Assembly (NCBI GenBank): GCA_017459865.1
Contig: JAFUCD010000028.1
Location: forward strand, 1 to 64,000
Direction: 5' to 3'
DNA length: 64,000 nt
Source of the DNA: Oscillospiraceae bacterium
GTDB taxonomy: Bacteria > Bacillota_A > Clostridia > Oscillospirales > Oscillospiraceae
Position 1 is the first letter of the stretch. The number at the start of each line of letters is the position of its first letter. A model generated the notes under the pieces. That model worked only from the letters and a program-made list of their open reading frames with translations, was not told where the DNA came from and searched no databases. The position numbers and the translations under genes were made by a program. Below, in pieces: positions 49,185 to 57,716 of this stretch.

Positions 49185-51137
49185 TCAGCTGAGCTGCGCG
49201 CCGGTGGGGATGGCGTCGTCCACGAGCGTGAGCTTCACGGTGTCGTCCTTCTCCGCGGAGAGGAGCATGCCGTTGGACGCTTCGCCCGCCATCTTGCGCG
49301 CGGGCAGGTTCAGGATCGCGAGGACCTTCTTGCCCACGAGGATCTGCTCATCGGGATAGAACGGCTGCATGCCGGAGAGGATCTGGCGATCGGAGCCGCT
49401 GCCGTCGTCCAGCGTGAACTTCAGCAGCTTGTCAGACTGTTTGACCTTCTCGACGGCGAGAATCTTGCAGACGCGGAGGTCGGCCTTGTAGAAATCATCG
49501 ATCGAGACGTTCTCGCGCACGGGCACGAAGTGGTTCTCCGCAGCGGCCTTTGCCGCCATCTGCTCGGCGTGGATGGCCTCGAGCGCCTCGAGCTCCTTCT
49601 TGGCGTCGATGCGCGGGAAGAGCGCGTCGCCCACGACGACCGCCGCATCCGCGGGCAGCACGCCGAAGCGGGACAGGCTTTCCCAGTCCGTTGCCTCGGT
49701 GTTCAGACGCTTGGCGATCTCGGCGGAGGTCTCCGGCATGAACGGCACGAGCAGTCCGCCGCAGATGCGGATCGTCTCGAGGAGGTTATACAGCACACAC
49801 GCCAGACGCGGCTTTTTCGCCTCGTCCTTGACGAGGATCCACGGAGCGTTCTCGTCGATATACTTGTTGGCGCGGGAGAGCACCTTGAAGATCTCGCCGA
49901 TCGCGTTCTGCGGCTGGAAGGCGTCCATCTGCTCGGCGTAGAGCCCGGGCAGCGCGCTCGCCATGGCGATCAGCTCGGCGTCCATCGTGTCGTCGGCCTC
50001 CTGCTCGGCGGGGAGACGCCCGCCGAAGTATTTGTTCACCATGGCGGTCGTGCGGCTGACGAGGTTGCCGAGGTCGTTGGCGAGGTCGGCGTTGATGCAG
50101 TTGATGAGGAGCTCATTGGAGAAGTTGCCGTCGGAGCCGAACGGGAACGTGCGCAGCAGGAAGAAGCGCAGCGCGTCCACGCCGTAGCGCTCCGCCAGCA
50201 GGTAAGGATCGGCGACGTTGCCCTTGGACTTACTCATCTTGCCGCCGTCGATCAGCAGCCAGCCATGGCCGTAGACCTTCTTCGGCACGGGCTCGCCGAG
50301 GCTCATGAGCATGGCGGGCCAGATGATGGAGTGGAAGCGGACGATCTCCTTGCCGACGATGTTCACGCCGGGCCAGTATTTTTCATAGTCGTCGTATCTG
50401 TCGTTGAGATAGCCGAGCGCCGTGATATAGTTTGCCAGCGCGTCGATCCAGACATAGACGACGTGACCCGGGTCAAAGTCCACCGGGATGCCCCAGCTGA
50501 AGCTCGTGCGGCTGACGCACAGATCCTCCAGACCGGGATCGATGAAGTTGCGGATCATCTCGTTGACGCGGCTCATCGGCTGCAGGAACTCGCCCGTGAG
50601 CAGCAGCTCCTTGACGGGCTGGGCATACTTCGAGAGCCGGAAGAAGTAGGCCTCCTCCTCGGCGTACTTGACCGGGCGGCCGCAGTCGGGGCACTTGCCG
50701 TCGACGAGCTGGCTCTCGGTCCAGAAGCTCTCGCACGGCGTGCAGTACATGCCGGAATACTTGCCCTTGTAGATATCGCCGTTGTCATACATCTTACGGA
50801 AGATGCGCTGGATGGACGTGACGTGATAGTCGTCCGTGGTGCGGATGAAGCGGTCGTTCGAGATGTTCATCAGCTTCCACAGATCGAGGATGCCGCCCTC
50901 GCCCTCGACGATCTTATCGACGAATTCCTGCGGCGTGACGCCGGCTTCCTTCGCCTTTTCCTCGATCTTCTGCCCGTGCTCGTCGGTGCCGGTGAGGAAC
51001 ATGACGTCATACCCGCGCAGACGCTTGTAGCGCGCGAAGGAGTCCGTCGCGACGGTGCAGTAGGTGTGACCGATGTGCAGCTTGTCGGAGGGATAGTAGA
51101 TGGGTGTGGTGATGAAGAAGGTGTTTTCGTGACTCAT
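49185..51137 (-). CDS. metG: Methionyl-tRNA synthetase
   Basis: 650 residues. The class I HIGH-type motif is in YPSDKLHIGHTY, and GGKMSKSKGN is the KMSKS loop. One zinc knuckle (CTPC...CPDC) is present. A C-terminal tRNA-binding (Csaa/EMAP-like) domain of about 110 residues ends the protein, as is usual in Firmicutes. It charges initiator and elongator tRNA with methionine. AGAGGAG precedes the ATG. No T-box leader was recognised in the 72-nt upstream gap. Confidence 0.97.
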   Translation of the reverse strand: MSHENTFFITTPIYYPSDKLHIGHTYCTVATDSFARYKRLRGYDVMFLTGTDEHGQKIEEKAKEAGVTPQEFVDKIVEGEGGILDLWKLMNISNDRFIRTTDDYHVTSIQRIFRKMYDNGDIYKGKYSGMYCTPCESFWTESQLVDGKCPDCGRPVKYAEEEAYFFRLSKYAQPVKELLLTGEFLQPMSRVNEMIRNFIDPGLEDLCVSRTSFSWGIPVDFDPGHVVYVWIDALANYITALGYLNDRYDDYEKYWPGVNIVGKEIVRFHSIIWPAMLMSLGEPVPKKVYGHGWLLIDGGKMSKSKGNVADPYLLAERYGVDALRFFLLRTFPFGSDGNFSNELLINCINADLANDLGNLVSRTTAMVNKYFGGRLPAEQEADDTMDAELIAMASALPGLYAEQMDAFQPQNAIGEIFKVLSRANKYIDENAPWILVKDEAKKPRLACVLYNLLETIRICGGLLVPFMPETSAEIAKRLNTEATDWESLSRFGVLPADAAVVVGDALFPRIDAKKELEALEAIHAEQMAAKAAAENHFVPVRENVSIDDFYKADLRVCKILAVEKVKQSDKLLKFTLDDGSGSDRQILSGMQPFYPDEQILVGKKVLAILNLPARKMAGEASNGMLLSAEKDDTVKLTLVDDAIPTGAQLS

Positions 51138-51209
51138 TGGGATCGTCTCCTCTGATAGATTCGTCTGTGTATGGCTCTGGAAGCCCCTGTCGGGGCGGAG
51201 ATCTCTGTG

Positions 51210-52904
51210 TTACAGCACGACGCTGCCGTCGCCGCCGTCACCGCCGCCGCCGGGATCCGGCACGGGTTCGGGCTGCGGCACGACCGGCGTCGGCGTCTGG
51301 ACCGGCGCGGGCGTTGCGGGCGTCGGGGTCTGCACCGGCGCGGGCGTGGAGGGATTGCTCGGCTGCGTCGTGGACGGCGCGGGCGTCGCCTTGGGCGCGG
51401 TGTCGTGCGTGTGATAGGTGCTGGTCGCCTCCTGCTCGCGGCTGATGAGCGTGCCGTCCGCCGCGTAGACGCAGCGATAGGTCGTCACGTTCAGACCGCC
51501 GACCGCGCTCTCCATCTTGACATAGCTGCCGTCGACGTCCGTGCCCCAGATCTCGACTGTGATCGTGACGCCCGAGACATAGGCGTGGATCCGGATCGGG
51601 AAGGTGCGGCTGTTGACGAACACGAAGTCCGGCGAGCCCCAGCTGACCGTGGCGTCCATACCGGGCTCGATATAGCCGACGGAGAAATAGTGGTTCGTGC
51701 GGCTCGTGATCTGGAGATTCGCGACCATGGTGCAGTAATAGAGCGTGGAGGACACCTGGCAGATGCCGCCGCCGACCTCGGACACGACCTGCCCGTTGGC
51801 ATAGGCGCCGGACTCCTTGAAGCCGTTGGCGGTCGTGCGCTGGCCGACCGTGTTGTTATAGCTGAAGCTCTCACCGGGCTGGAGCACAACGCCGTCGATG
51901 TGCTGCGCCGCGAGCGTGATGTTGTTCACGCGGTTGGCGCTGCTGCCGCCGAGAGACGTGGACTTGCTCGCCAGCAGATCGGCGTACAGCTCCGACACAT
52001 CCCCCGCGCCGAAGCTCGCGGGCGTGAGTGTGACGGGGATGTGCACGGTGTCGCCGACCTCGGCCTCGTCCCAGAGCTTCTGCGCCTCGGCAACGTCAAA
52101 GGCGACGCCGGGCTTGCCCTCGACGATCTCCTGCGTCTCGTTGTCGTAATGCGCGTTGATCGGGTCGCCGCACACGCTGTCGTGCAGCGCCTGCATGTCG
52201 ATGGTCGGCTCGCCGTCCGTGGGCTGCGTGAACTCCGCCTCTTGCACGTGGGCGTCCAGCTGCTCGATGATGAAGTCATAGACGGTCTCGGCATCGATGA
52301 TAGAGCTGGAAGCGCCCTTGACGATGAGCAGCTCGGAGGCCTCCTCATCGATCTCGAAGCTGCCGGAATCGGCGAAGCGGTTGGCCTCCGCGGTCGCGGC
52401 CTCCGCCTTGGAGCGGATCGACGCCGTGTCGCGGTCGCCGCAGAGCGTATCGGCGAGATCCATCGGCGCGACGCGCGCGTGCAGCCAGGTAAAGAAATTC
52501 GTGAGGATGTTGCTGTCGTGCCCGTAGGCATAGGCGGCCTCCGCCGCCTCCTGCGCCGTGGAATGATAGCCCGTGTCCGCCGCCGTGATGGAGGCCTTCA
52601 CGCTGCCGGGCAGCGTAACGGAGAGGACCTCCGCGGCGCCGCTGTCGAGCCCCGCGCTGCGGATGGTCTCGACCGCCTGCTCCTTCGTGAGCCCGGAGAG
52701 ATCCAGACCCTGCAGCGAGACGTTCGGGAGGATCGTGTCCGCCCCGTTGACCGTCATGGCGCCGACGAGCATCACCAGCACCAGCACCGCCGCGACGCTG
52801 ACGATGGAGATCGCCGCGATCTTCGCGCCTCTTCCCCGCTTGGCGGTCTTGGGCGCTTTCGTCTTTTTGCCTTTCGGCTCTTTTGCCTTTTTTTGTTTCT
52901 TCAT
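51210..52904 (-). CDS. VanW family membrane protein with proline-rich tail
   Basis: 564 residues. A strongly basic N-terminus (KKQKKAKEPKGKKTKAPK) and one membrane segment (about 28-50) place the bulk outside. A region resembling peptidoglycan-binding domain 4 (about 75-320; two half-repeats) precedes the VanW domain (about 330-460; LQPGESFSYN, GGGICQVSSTLY, NHYFSVGYIEPGMDA). The tail is Pro/Thr-rich with repeats of APVQTPTP and ends in a Gly/Asp-rich stretch, suggesting a wall-spanning segment. VanW-type proteins occur in vancomycin clusters but are widespread and mostly of unknown function. It starts 3 nt after hemW. Confidence 0.9.
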   Translation of the reverse strand: MKKQKKAKEPKGKKTKAPKTAKRGRGAKIAAISIVSVAAVLVLVMLVGAMTVNGADTILPNVSLQGLDLSGLTKEQAVETIRSAGLDSGAAEVLSVTLPGSVKASITAADTGYHSTAQEAAEAAYAYGHDSNILTNFFTWLHARVAPMDLADTLCGDRDTASIRSKAEAATAEANRFADSGSFEIDEEASELLIVKGASSSIIDAETVYDFIIEQLDAHVQEAEFTQPTDGEPTIDMQALHDSVCGDPINAHYDNETQEIVEGKPGVAFDVAEAQKLWDEAEVGDTVHIPVTLTPASFGAGDVSELYADLLASKSTSLGGSSANRVNNITLAAQHIDGVVLQPGESFSYNNTVGQRTTANGFKESGAYANGQVVSEVGGGICQVSSTLYYCTMVANLQITSRTNHYFSVGYIEPGMDATVSWGSPDFVFVNSRTFPIRIHAYVSGVTITVEIWGTDVDGSYVKMESAVGGLNVTTYRCVYAADGTLISREQEATSTYHTHDTAPKATPAPSTTQPSNPSTPAPVQTPTPATPAPVQTPTPVVPQPEPVPDPGGGGDGGDGSVVL

Positions 52905-52907
52905 AGC

Positions 52908-54191
52908 TTATCCCTGTTCCTTCAGGAGCACGCTCCTGCGATATGTGTCTTCAAAAGCCTCGTCGGTGCTGACGGGAAGCTCCTGCCGCTCGGCGCGGTC
53001 CAGCTCCGGCTGCATCCACGGCGCGCGCTCCGCCAGCTGATCGGTCTGCGCGTCCAGCAGCGCGCGGATCAGCGTGTTCGAGATCAGAAAGCCCGCAGGC
53101 GTGAAGTGCCAGCGTCCGTCCTCCTCGACCGCCCAGCCGCGGCGGACATAGTCGTCGAGCGTGTCGGCGATGCCGTCAAAGCTGCTGTTGTAAATGGCGG
53201 TGTATTCCGCCTCGGAGACGCCGCGCGCGGTGCGCATGCCGAGCATGAGATACTCCGCGCCGCGCTCAAAGTCGCCGATCCTTTCGTATTCATCGAGCAT
53301 GCCGCCGGAGACCGCGCCGCCGAGGACGCAGTTTACATAACGTTCGCGGTCGCGCACATAGCTGTAGCGCAGACCGTCCACGCAGGAGTGCGCGCCGGGC
53401 CCGAAGCCGACGTAGTCCTCCAGCCGCCAGTATTTCATATTGTGGCGGGATTCATAGCCGGTGATGCAGAAGTTTGAGATTTCGTACTGCCGGTAGCCGT
53501 ACTGGCGGAGCGTCTCGACCATCGAGAGATACATGTCAGCCTGCGTGTCCTCGTCCGGAACGAGCGGGCTGTCGGCGTATTCCTCCGCCATCGGCGTGCC
53601 GGGCTCCAGCTTCAGTCCGTAGCCGGAGATGTGCTCGGGGTGCAGCTGCAGCGCGCGCATGAGCGTCTCTTCCCAATCGCTGCGCGTCTGGCTCGGCAGC
53701 CCGTAGATCAAATCCAGGCTGACGTTGTCAAAGCCGGCGGCGCGCGCGGCGTGCACCGCCATCTGCACCTGCTTGAAGTTGTGGCGTCTGCCGATGAGCT
53801 TCAGCAGATCGTTGTTCGCCGACTGCATGCCGATGCTCAGGCGGTTGACGCCCGCGCGGCGCAGCAGCCGCAGATCCTTCGGGCGCATGCTGTCGGGGTT
53901 GGCCTCCATGGTGATCTCGGCGTCCCGGAGCAGCCGCCCCGTGCTTTTGAGCGCGTCGAGCAGCTCCGTGATGCGCTTTGCGCCGTAATAGCTCGGCGTG
54001 CCGCCGCCGAAATAGACCGTGTCGATCACGTCGAACGGCAGCTGATCCAGCGTCTCTTCGATGTGCGACAGCAGCGCGCGCTGATAGCGCGGCATCTCCT
54101 TTTCGCACGCGGCGGAGGAATAGAAATCGCAGTAGCCGCACTTGCTGGCGCAAAACGGTATATGAATGTAAACACCCAGCGTGTCGGACAA
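52908..54191 (-). CDS. hemW: Heme chaperone HemW (radical SAM family)
   Basis: 427 residues. The radical SAM cluster motif is CASKCGYCDF (C14, C18, C21), and FGGGTPS and GLPSQTRSDW are typical of the oxygen-independent coproporphyrinogen oxidase-like group. HemW proteins bind heme and load it into targets; the CxxxCxxC-F form without the extra N-terminal residues of HemN supports HemW. The C-terminus extends about 40 residues beyond typical members. It is 3 nt upstream of the VanW gene. Confidence 0.9.
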   Translation of the reverse strand: MSDTLGVYIHIPFCASKCGYCDFYSSAACEKEMPRYQRALLSHIEETLDQLPFDVIDTVYFGGGTPSYYGAKRITELLDALKSTGRLLRDAEITMEANPDSMRPKDLRLLRRAGVNRLSIGMQSANNDLLKLIGRRHNFKQVQMAVHAARAAGFDNVSLDLIYGLPSQTRSDWEETLMRALQLHPEHISGYGLKLEPGTPMAEEYADSPLVPDEDTQADMYLSMVETLRQYGYRQYEISNFCITGYESRHNMKYWRLEDYVGFGPGAHSCVDGLRYSYVRDRERYVNCVLGGAVSGGMLDEYERIGDFERGAEYLMLGMRTARGVSEAEYTAIYNSSFDGIADTLDDYVRRGWAVEEDGRWHFTPAGFLISNTLIRALLDAQTDQLAERAPWMQPELDRAERQELPVSTDEAFEDTYRRSVLLKEQG

Positions 54192-54211
54192 AGCGAGTTC
54201 CTCCTTCCTGC

Positions 54212-54373
54212 CTCGCAGAGTTTGCAGCGCGCACGCTGCAAAAGAATTTCAATCATTTTTGCCGCGCGGCTTCTGCCGGGTGGCAAAAATTCCGCTCGCG
54301 GAGCGCAGAGTCCTCTCGGTCAAAAGCACAGCTTTTGAGGCCGAGGACTCTGTGCACAGCGCAATCCCCTCAG
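54212..54373. repeat. Three-hairpin structured element, copy 2
   Basis: Hairpin 1 is TTTGCAGCG-CGCA-CGCTGCAAA (54221-54242). Hairpin 2 pairs ATTTTTGCC (54255-54263) with GGCAAAAAT (54282-54290). Hairpin 3 pairs AGAGTCCTCTCGG-x-CAAAAGC with GCTTTTG...CCGAGGACTCT (about 54308-54351). It aligns along its length with 45262-45424. It fills the hemW-htpG gap and contains no gene. Confidence 0.7.
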
Positions 54374-54403
54374 AATAAAAAGGCGCAGCCTTTTAATTCT
54401 GAA
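54374..54403 (-). terminator. Terminator overlapping the htpG stop
   Basis: On the minus strand AAAAGGC-TGC-GCCTTTT is followed by TATTCTG; outer bases CAGAAT/ATTCTG also pair. The stem begins within the last htpG codons. Confidence 0.65.
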
Positions 54404-56315
54404 TGAGCGAGCAGACCAACTCGGAATACGCCGCCGGATCCTCCAGCGTGTCGCCCGCGATCAGCAGCGCCTGCGCGTGCAGGATCTTCGCGATCTTCGC
54501 GGCCTTCTCCTTGTCGTCCTCGGCGAACGCCTCGGCCATGGCCTGATAGGCCGGGTGCGCGGCGTTGAACTCGAGGATGCGGATGGCCTTCAGGTGCTCG
54601 GGCGCACCGGGCATATTGCGGAAATAGCGCTCCATCTCGAGCGTGACGCCGCCCTCCGTGGAGAGGCACACGGCGCCGGAGACGAGCTTGTGGCTCAGCA
54701 CCGCGCGCTCGATGGCGTCGCCGAGCGTCTCCTTGACGAAGGCGAGCAGCTCCTTGGCCTCGGCCTCCTTGGCCTCGGTCTCCTTCTTCTGCTCCTCGGT
54801 CTCGAGGCCGAGGTCCTCAACGGCGATGTTGCAGAAGGGCTTGTCGTCGTAGCGCTTGAGCGTATCGACGAGATATTCATCGAACTGCGAGGTCATGCAC
54901 AGGACCTCATAGCCCTTCTCGCGCAGGAGCTCGGCCTGCGGCAGGCTCATCAGACGGCGGACGCTGTCGCCGCAGGCATAGTAGATCTTCTCCTGCTCGG
55001 CGGGCATGGCGTCGACGTATTCCTTGAAGGAGACGAGCTTGGTGTCGCTGACATTGTACAGCAGCAGGTCCTTGATATCGTCGACCTTGTCGCCGTACTC
55101 GCTGATGGCGCCCGTGCGCAGGACCATGCCGAAGGCGTTGTAGAACTTCTCATACTTCTCGCGGTCATTGCGCATGAGCTTGACGAGCTCGTTTTTCATC
55201 TTCTTGCCGAGGTTCGTGGCGATGAGCTTGAGCTGGCGGTCGTGCTGCAGGGTCTCGCGGGAGATGTTCAGCGTCAGATCCGGGCTGTCCACGACGCCGC
55301 GCGCGAAGGCGTAGCAGTCGGGCAGGAGCTCGGTGCACTTATCCATGATCATGACGCCGGAGCTGTAGAGCTCCAGACCCGGCTCGCTCTCGCGGGTGTA
55401 GAACTGCTGGGGGGTCTTCGACGGGACGAACAGCAGCGCGCGGTAGCTGATCAGACCCTCGGCGTTGACGCGGATGACGGCGAGCGGGTCGTCCTCATCG
55501 CGATATTTTTCCTTATAGAACGCGATGCACTCCTCGTCGGTCGCCTCGGCGCGGCTGCGCTGCCAGATGGGCACCATGGAGTTGACGGTCTCGGCGACGG
55601 TGATGTTCTCCAGCTTCGTCTTGGGCTTGCCGTTTTCGTCGACCTCGCCGGTCTCGACCATCTCGCTGCGCTCCACGTCCATGACGATGGGCCAGCGGAC
55701 ATAGTCGGAGTACTTCTTGATGAGCATCATGAGCTTCCAGTTTTCGAGATAGGTGCTGTACTTCTCGGTCTCGTCGTCAGGCTTGATGTGCATGATCACG
55801 TCGGTGCCGACGGTGTCCTTCTCGGCGGTGTTCACCGTATAGCCGTCGACGCCGGAGGACTCCCAGCGGAACGCCTCGTCGGAGCCATAGGCCTTCGTGA
55901 TGACGGTGACGCGGTCGGAGACCATGAACGAGCTGTAGAAGCCGACGCCGAACTGACCGATGATGTCGATGGCGGCGTTCTCCTGCTCCTCCTCCTCGAG
56001 TCCGTCCTTGAACTTCAGCGAGCCGGAGCGCGCGATGACGCCGAGGTTGTTTTCCAGCTCCTCCTTCGTCATGCCGATGCCGTTGTCGGAGACGGTGATG
56101 AGGCGGTTTTCCTTGTCGACGGTGATGCGGATGCGGAAGTCTCCGCGCTCCATGCCGACGTTCTCGTCCGTGAGCGAGCGGTAGCAGAGCTTGTCGATCG
56201 CGTCGGACGCGTTGGAGATGATCTCACGCAGGAAGATCTCCTTGTGCGTGTAGATCGAGTTGATCATCATGTCCAGGAGCTTCTTGGACTCTGTCTTGAA
56301 CTGTTTCTTTGCCAT
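54393..56315 (-). CDS. htpG: Chaperone HtpG (Hsp90)
   Basis: 640 residues. The GHKL ATPase domain has IISNASDAIDKL, VSDNGIGMTKEEL and GQFGVGFYSSFMV. The middle domain with NISRETLQHDRQL and a C-terminal dimerisation domain follow. It is an ATP-dependent cytoplasmic chaperone. It is transcribed alone from a TTGAAA-17-TATAAT promoter. No CIRCE or other heat-shock operator was recognised in the 158-nt divergent region. Confidence 0.96.
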   Translation of the reverse strand: MAKKQFKTESKKLLDMMINSIYTHKEIFLREIISNASDAIDKLCYRSLTDENVGMERGDFRIRITVDKENRLITVSDNGIGMTKEELENNLGVIARSGSLKFKDGLEEEEQENAAIDIIGQFGVGFYSSFMVSDRVTVITKAYGSDEAFRWESSGVDGYTVNTAEKDTVGTDVIMHIKPDDETEKYSTYLENWKLMMLIKKYSDYVRWPIVMDVERSEMVETGEVDENGKPKTKLENITVAETVNSMVPIWQRSRAEATDEECIAFYKEKYRDEDDPLAVIRVNAEGLISYRALLFVPSKTPQQFYTRESEPGLELYSSGVMIMDKCTELLPDCYAFARGVVDSPDLTLNISRETLQHDRQLKLIATNLGKKMKNELVKLMRNDREKYEKFYNAFGMVLRTGAISEYGDKVDDIKDLLLYNVSDTKLVSFKEYVDAMPAEQEKIYYACGDSVRRLMSLPQAELLREKGYEVLCMTSQFDEYLVDTLKRYDDKPFCNIAVEDLGLETEEQKKETEAKEAEAKELLAFVKETLGDAIERAVLSHKLVSGAVCLSTEGGVTLEMERYFRNMPGAPEHLKAIRILEFNAAHPAYQAMAEAFAEDDKEKAAKIAKILHAQALLIAGDTLEDPAAYSELVCSLIQN

Positions 56316-56356
56316 GTATATGCCTCCAAAATCACTAAATACAATTTAACCAGATT

Positions 56357-56385
56357 ATTATACACCACCACAAATCAATTTTCAA
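56357..56385 (-). promoter_or_regulatory. htpG: Promoter of htpG
   Basis: TTGAAA (56385-56380), a 17-nt spacer and TATAAT (56362-56357) on the minus strand. Confidence 0.75.
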
Positions 56386-56409
56386 CCATGCATTTGGCAC
56401 AATCTGCTC

Positions 56410-56438
56410 TTGTCGAATAACAGATTTTAGGGTATAAT
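56410..56438 (+). promoter_or_regulatory. Promoter of the NagD-like phosphatase gene
   Basis: TTGTCG (56410-56415), a 17-nt spacer and TATAAT (56433-56438), 36 nt before the start codon. Confidence 0.7.
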
Positions 56439-56473
56439 GGCCTTGCATCAACCATAGAGAGGAATGAGCCCCA

Positions 56474-57304
56474 ATGAACAATTATGACAGACTCATCAAC
56501 ACCCGCCTGTTCCTGCTGGACATGGACGGAACGCTCTATCTCGGGGACGACGTATTTCCCGGCGCGATCGACTTCATCCACTCCATTTCGGAGACGGGCC
56601 GCAACTACATCTATCTGACGAACAACTCCTCCCGCGCGGGCGTGGACTACATCACGCGGCTGCGCAGGCTCGGCTTCCCCTGCGAGGCGGAGAACGTGTT
56701 CACCTCCGGCATGGCGACCGGTGAATACTTAAACCAGAACCACCCCGGCGCGAAGGTCTATCTCGCCGGCACGAAGGCGTTTTACCGCGAGCTGCAGAGC
56801 TATGGCATCGATCTTGTGAACGACGAGAACGGTCACACGGACGTGACGGACGTGGACGTCGTCGTGCAGGGCTTCGACACCGAGCTCGTGTATGAAAAGC
56901 TGGATCTGGCGTGCCACTTCCTGCGCCGCGGCGCGACCTTCATCGCCGCGAACCCCGACTGGGTCTGCCCGATGCCGGCGGACGAGGTCCTGCCCGACTG
57001 CGGCAGCATCTGCGCCCTGCTGACCGCCGCGAGCGGCGTGAAGCCGAACTACATCGGCAAGCCCAACCGCAACATGATCGACGTCATCAGCAAGATGACC
57101 GGCATCCCGAACGAGAACATCTGCGCCGTGGGCGACCGTCTGTACACGGACATCGCGGTCGCGAAGAACGCGGGCAGCGTCTCGGTGTGCGTGCTCTCGG
57201 GCGAGAGCAGCGAGGCCGACATCGAGGCCAGCGACGTCAAGCCCGACTACGTCCTGAAGGACGTCGCCGAGATCGCAAAGATCCTCCGCGCGGCACAGAA
57301 GTAA
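56474..57304 (+). CDS. HAD-IIA family hydrolase (NagD/AraL-like phosphatase)
   Basis: 276 residues. The nucleophile motif is LLDMDGTLYLGD, motif II is YLTNNSSRAG, and the late motifs are IGKPNRNMID and CAVGDRLYTDIAVAKNAG. The large alpha/beta cap between motifs II and III (about residues 80-185) is the C2a type of NagD and AraL enzymes, which clear phosphorylated sugars and nucleotides. The exact substrate is unknown. GAGAGGA precedes the ATG. Confidence 0.92.
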   Translation: MNNYDRLINTRLFLLDMDGTLYLGDDVFPGAIDFIHSISETGRNYIYLTNNSSRAGVDYITRLRRLGFPCEAENVFTSGMATGEYLNQNHPGAKVYLAGTKAFYRELQSYGIDLVNDENGHTDVTDVDVVVQGFDTELVYEKLDLACHFLRRGATFIAANPDWVCPMPADEVLPDCGSICALLTAASGVKPNYIGKPNRNMIDVISKMTGIPNENICAVGDRLYTDIAVAKNAGSVSVCVLSGESSEADIEASDVKPDYVLKDVAEIAKILRAAQK

Positions 57305-57319
57305 AAAACTGAAAAAGAA

Positions 57320-57359
57320 AAGACCGATCCGGTGCCGCAAGGCTTCGGATCGGTTTTTC
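57320..57359 (+). terminator. Intrinsic terminator of the NagD-like gene
   Basis: GACCGATCCG (57322-57331) pairs with CGGATCGGTT (from 57346), followed by a T tract ending near 57358. Confidence 0.88.
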
Positions 57360-57364
57360 CGCGC

Positions 57365-57397
57365 AAAAAGACCATGCCGAACGGCATGGTCTTTTTT
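57365..57397. terminator. Bidirectional terminator, mainly for vWA cassette 2
   Basis: AAAAAGACCATGCCG (57365-57379) pairs with CGGCATGGTCTTTTTT (57382-57397) around an AA loop. On the minus strand it lies 14 nt beyond the stop of the small four-cysteine protein gene. Confidence 0.88.
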
Positions 57398-57410
57398 GGA
57401 TTGAGATGTT

Positions 57411-57698
57411 TCAGGATATAAAGAACGAATCCGATGTTAGGAAAGAGTTGTAACAATCCAAACCCAGCGCAGAGAGATGCGCATAGTCCCACAAGTCCGG
57501 AAACTCTGCGAGATCAGTTTGCAACCACATGCTTTGTGCATCTTCGTTGCAATTCATCCCAAAAATGACGAGTCCATTATAATTTTGTTCTCCACATCCT
57601 TGTGCCTGAAAAACAACAGCAACCTGACACGCCGCAATGTGCTCTGCAAGCTTAAATGACTCAGCGTAGAGCGCTGGTTTACGATATTCTTTTTTCAT
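57411..57698 (-). CDS. Small four-cysteine protein partner of vWA protein (copy 2)
   Basis: 95 residues from the ATG at 57698 (GGAG 10 nt upstream; an in-frame GTG at 57707 is too close to it). It shares with the protein at 160-417 the opening MKK-x-Y-x-KP-x-LYAE, F-x-LA-x-HIAAC and a late G-x-DCYN motif. It also has four cysteines (C24, C35, C50, C82). The rest differs in sequence and is richer in hydrophobic residues (VVF, LVIFGMN). No signal peptide or membrane segment is clear. It begins 18 nt after the stop of the second giant vWA gene and ends before a strong terminator. The function is unknown. The same gene order at both ends of the window makes chance unlikely. Confidence 0.75.
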   Translation of the reverse strand: MKKEYRKPALYAESFKLAEHIAACQVAVVFQAQGCGEQNYNGLVIFGMNCNEDAQSMWLQTDLAEFPDLWDYAHLSALGLDCYNSFLTSDSFFIS

Positions 57699-57716
57699 AG
57701 ATTTCACGCTCCAGTC

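Noticed and set aside
52908..54191. HemW considered as a peptide-modifying radical SAM enzyme for the four-cysteine proteins
   Set aside because: It has the HemW/HemN-type motifs and no SPASM or RiPP-recognition domain, and it lies over 3 kb from the nearer small gene in a different operon.
20635..54373. The repeated palindromes as a CRISPR array
   Set aside because: Copies are few, far apart and lack regular repeat-spacer units; no cas gene is present.
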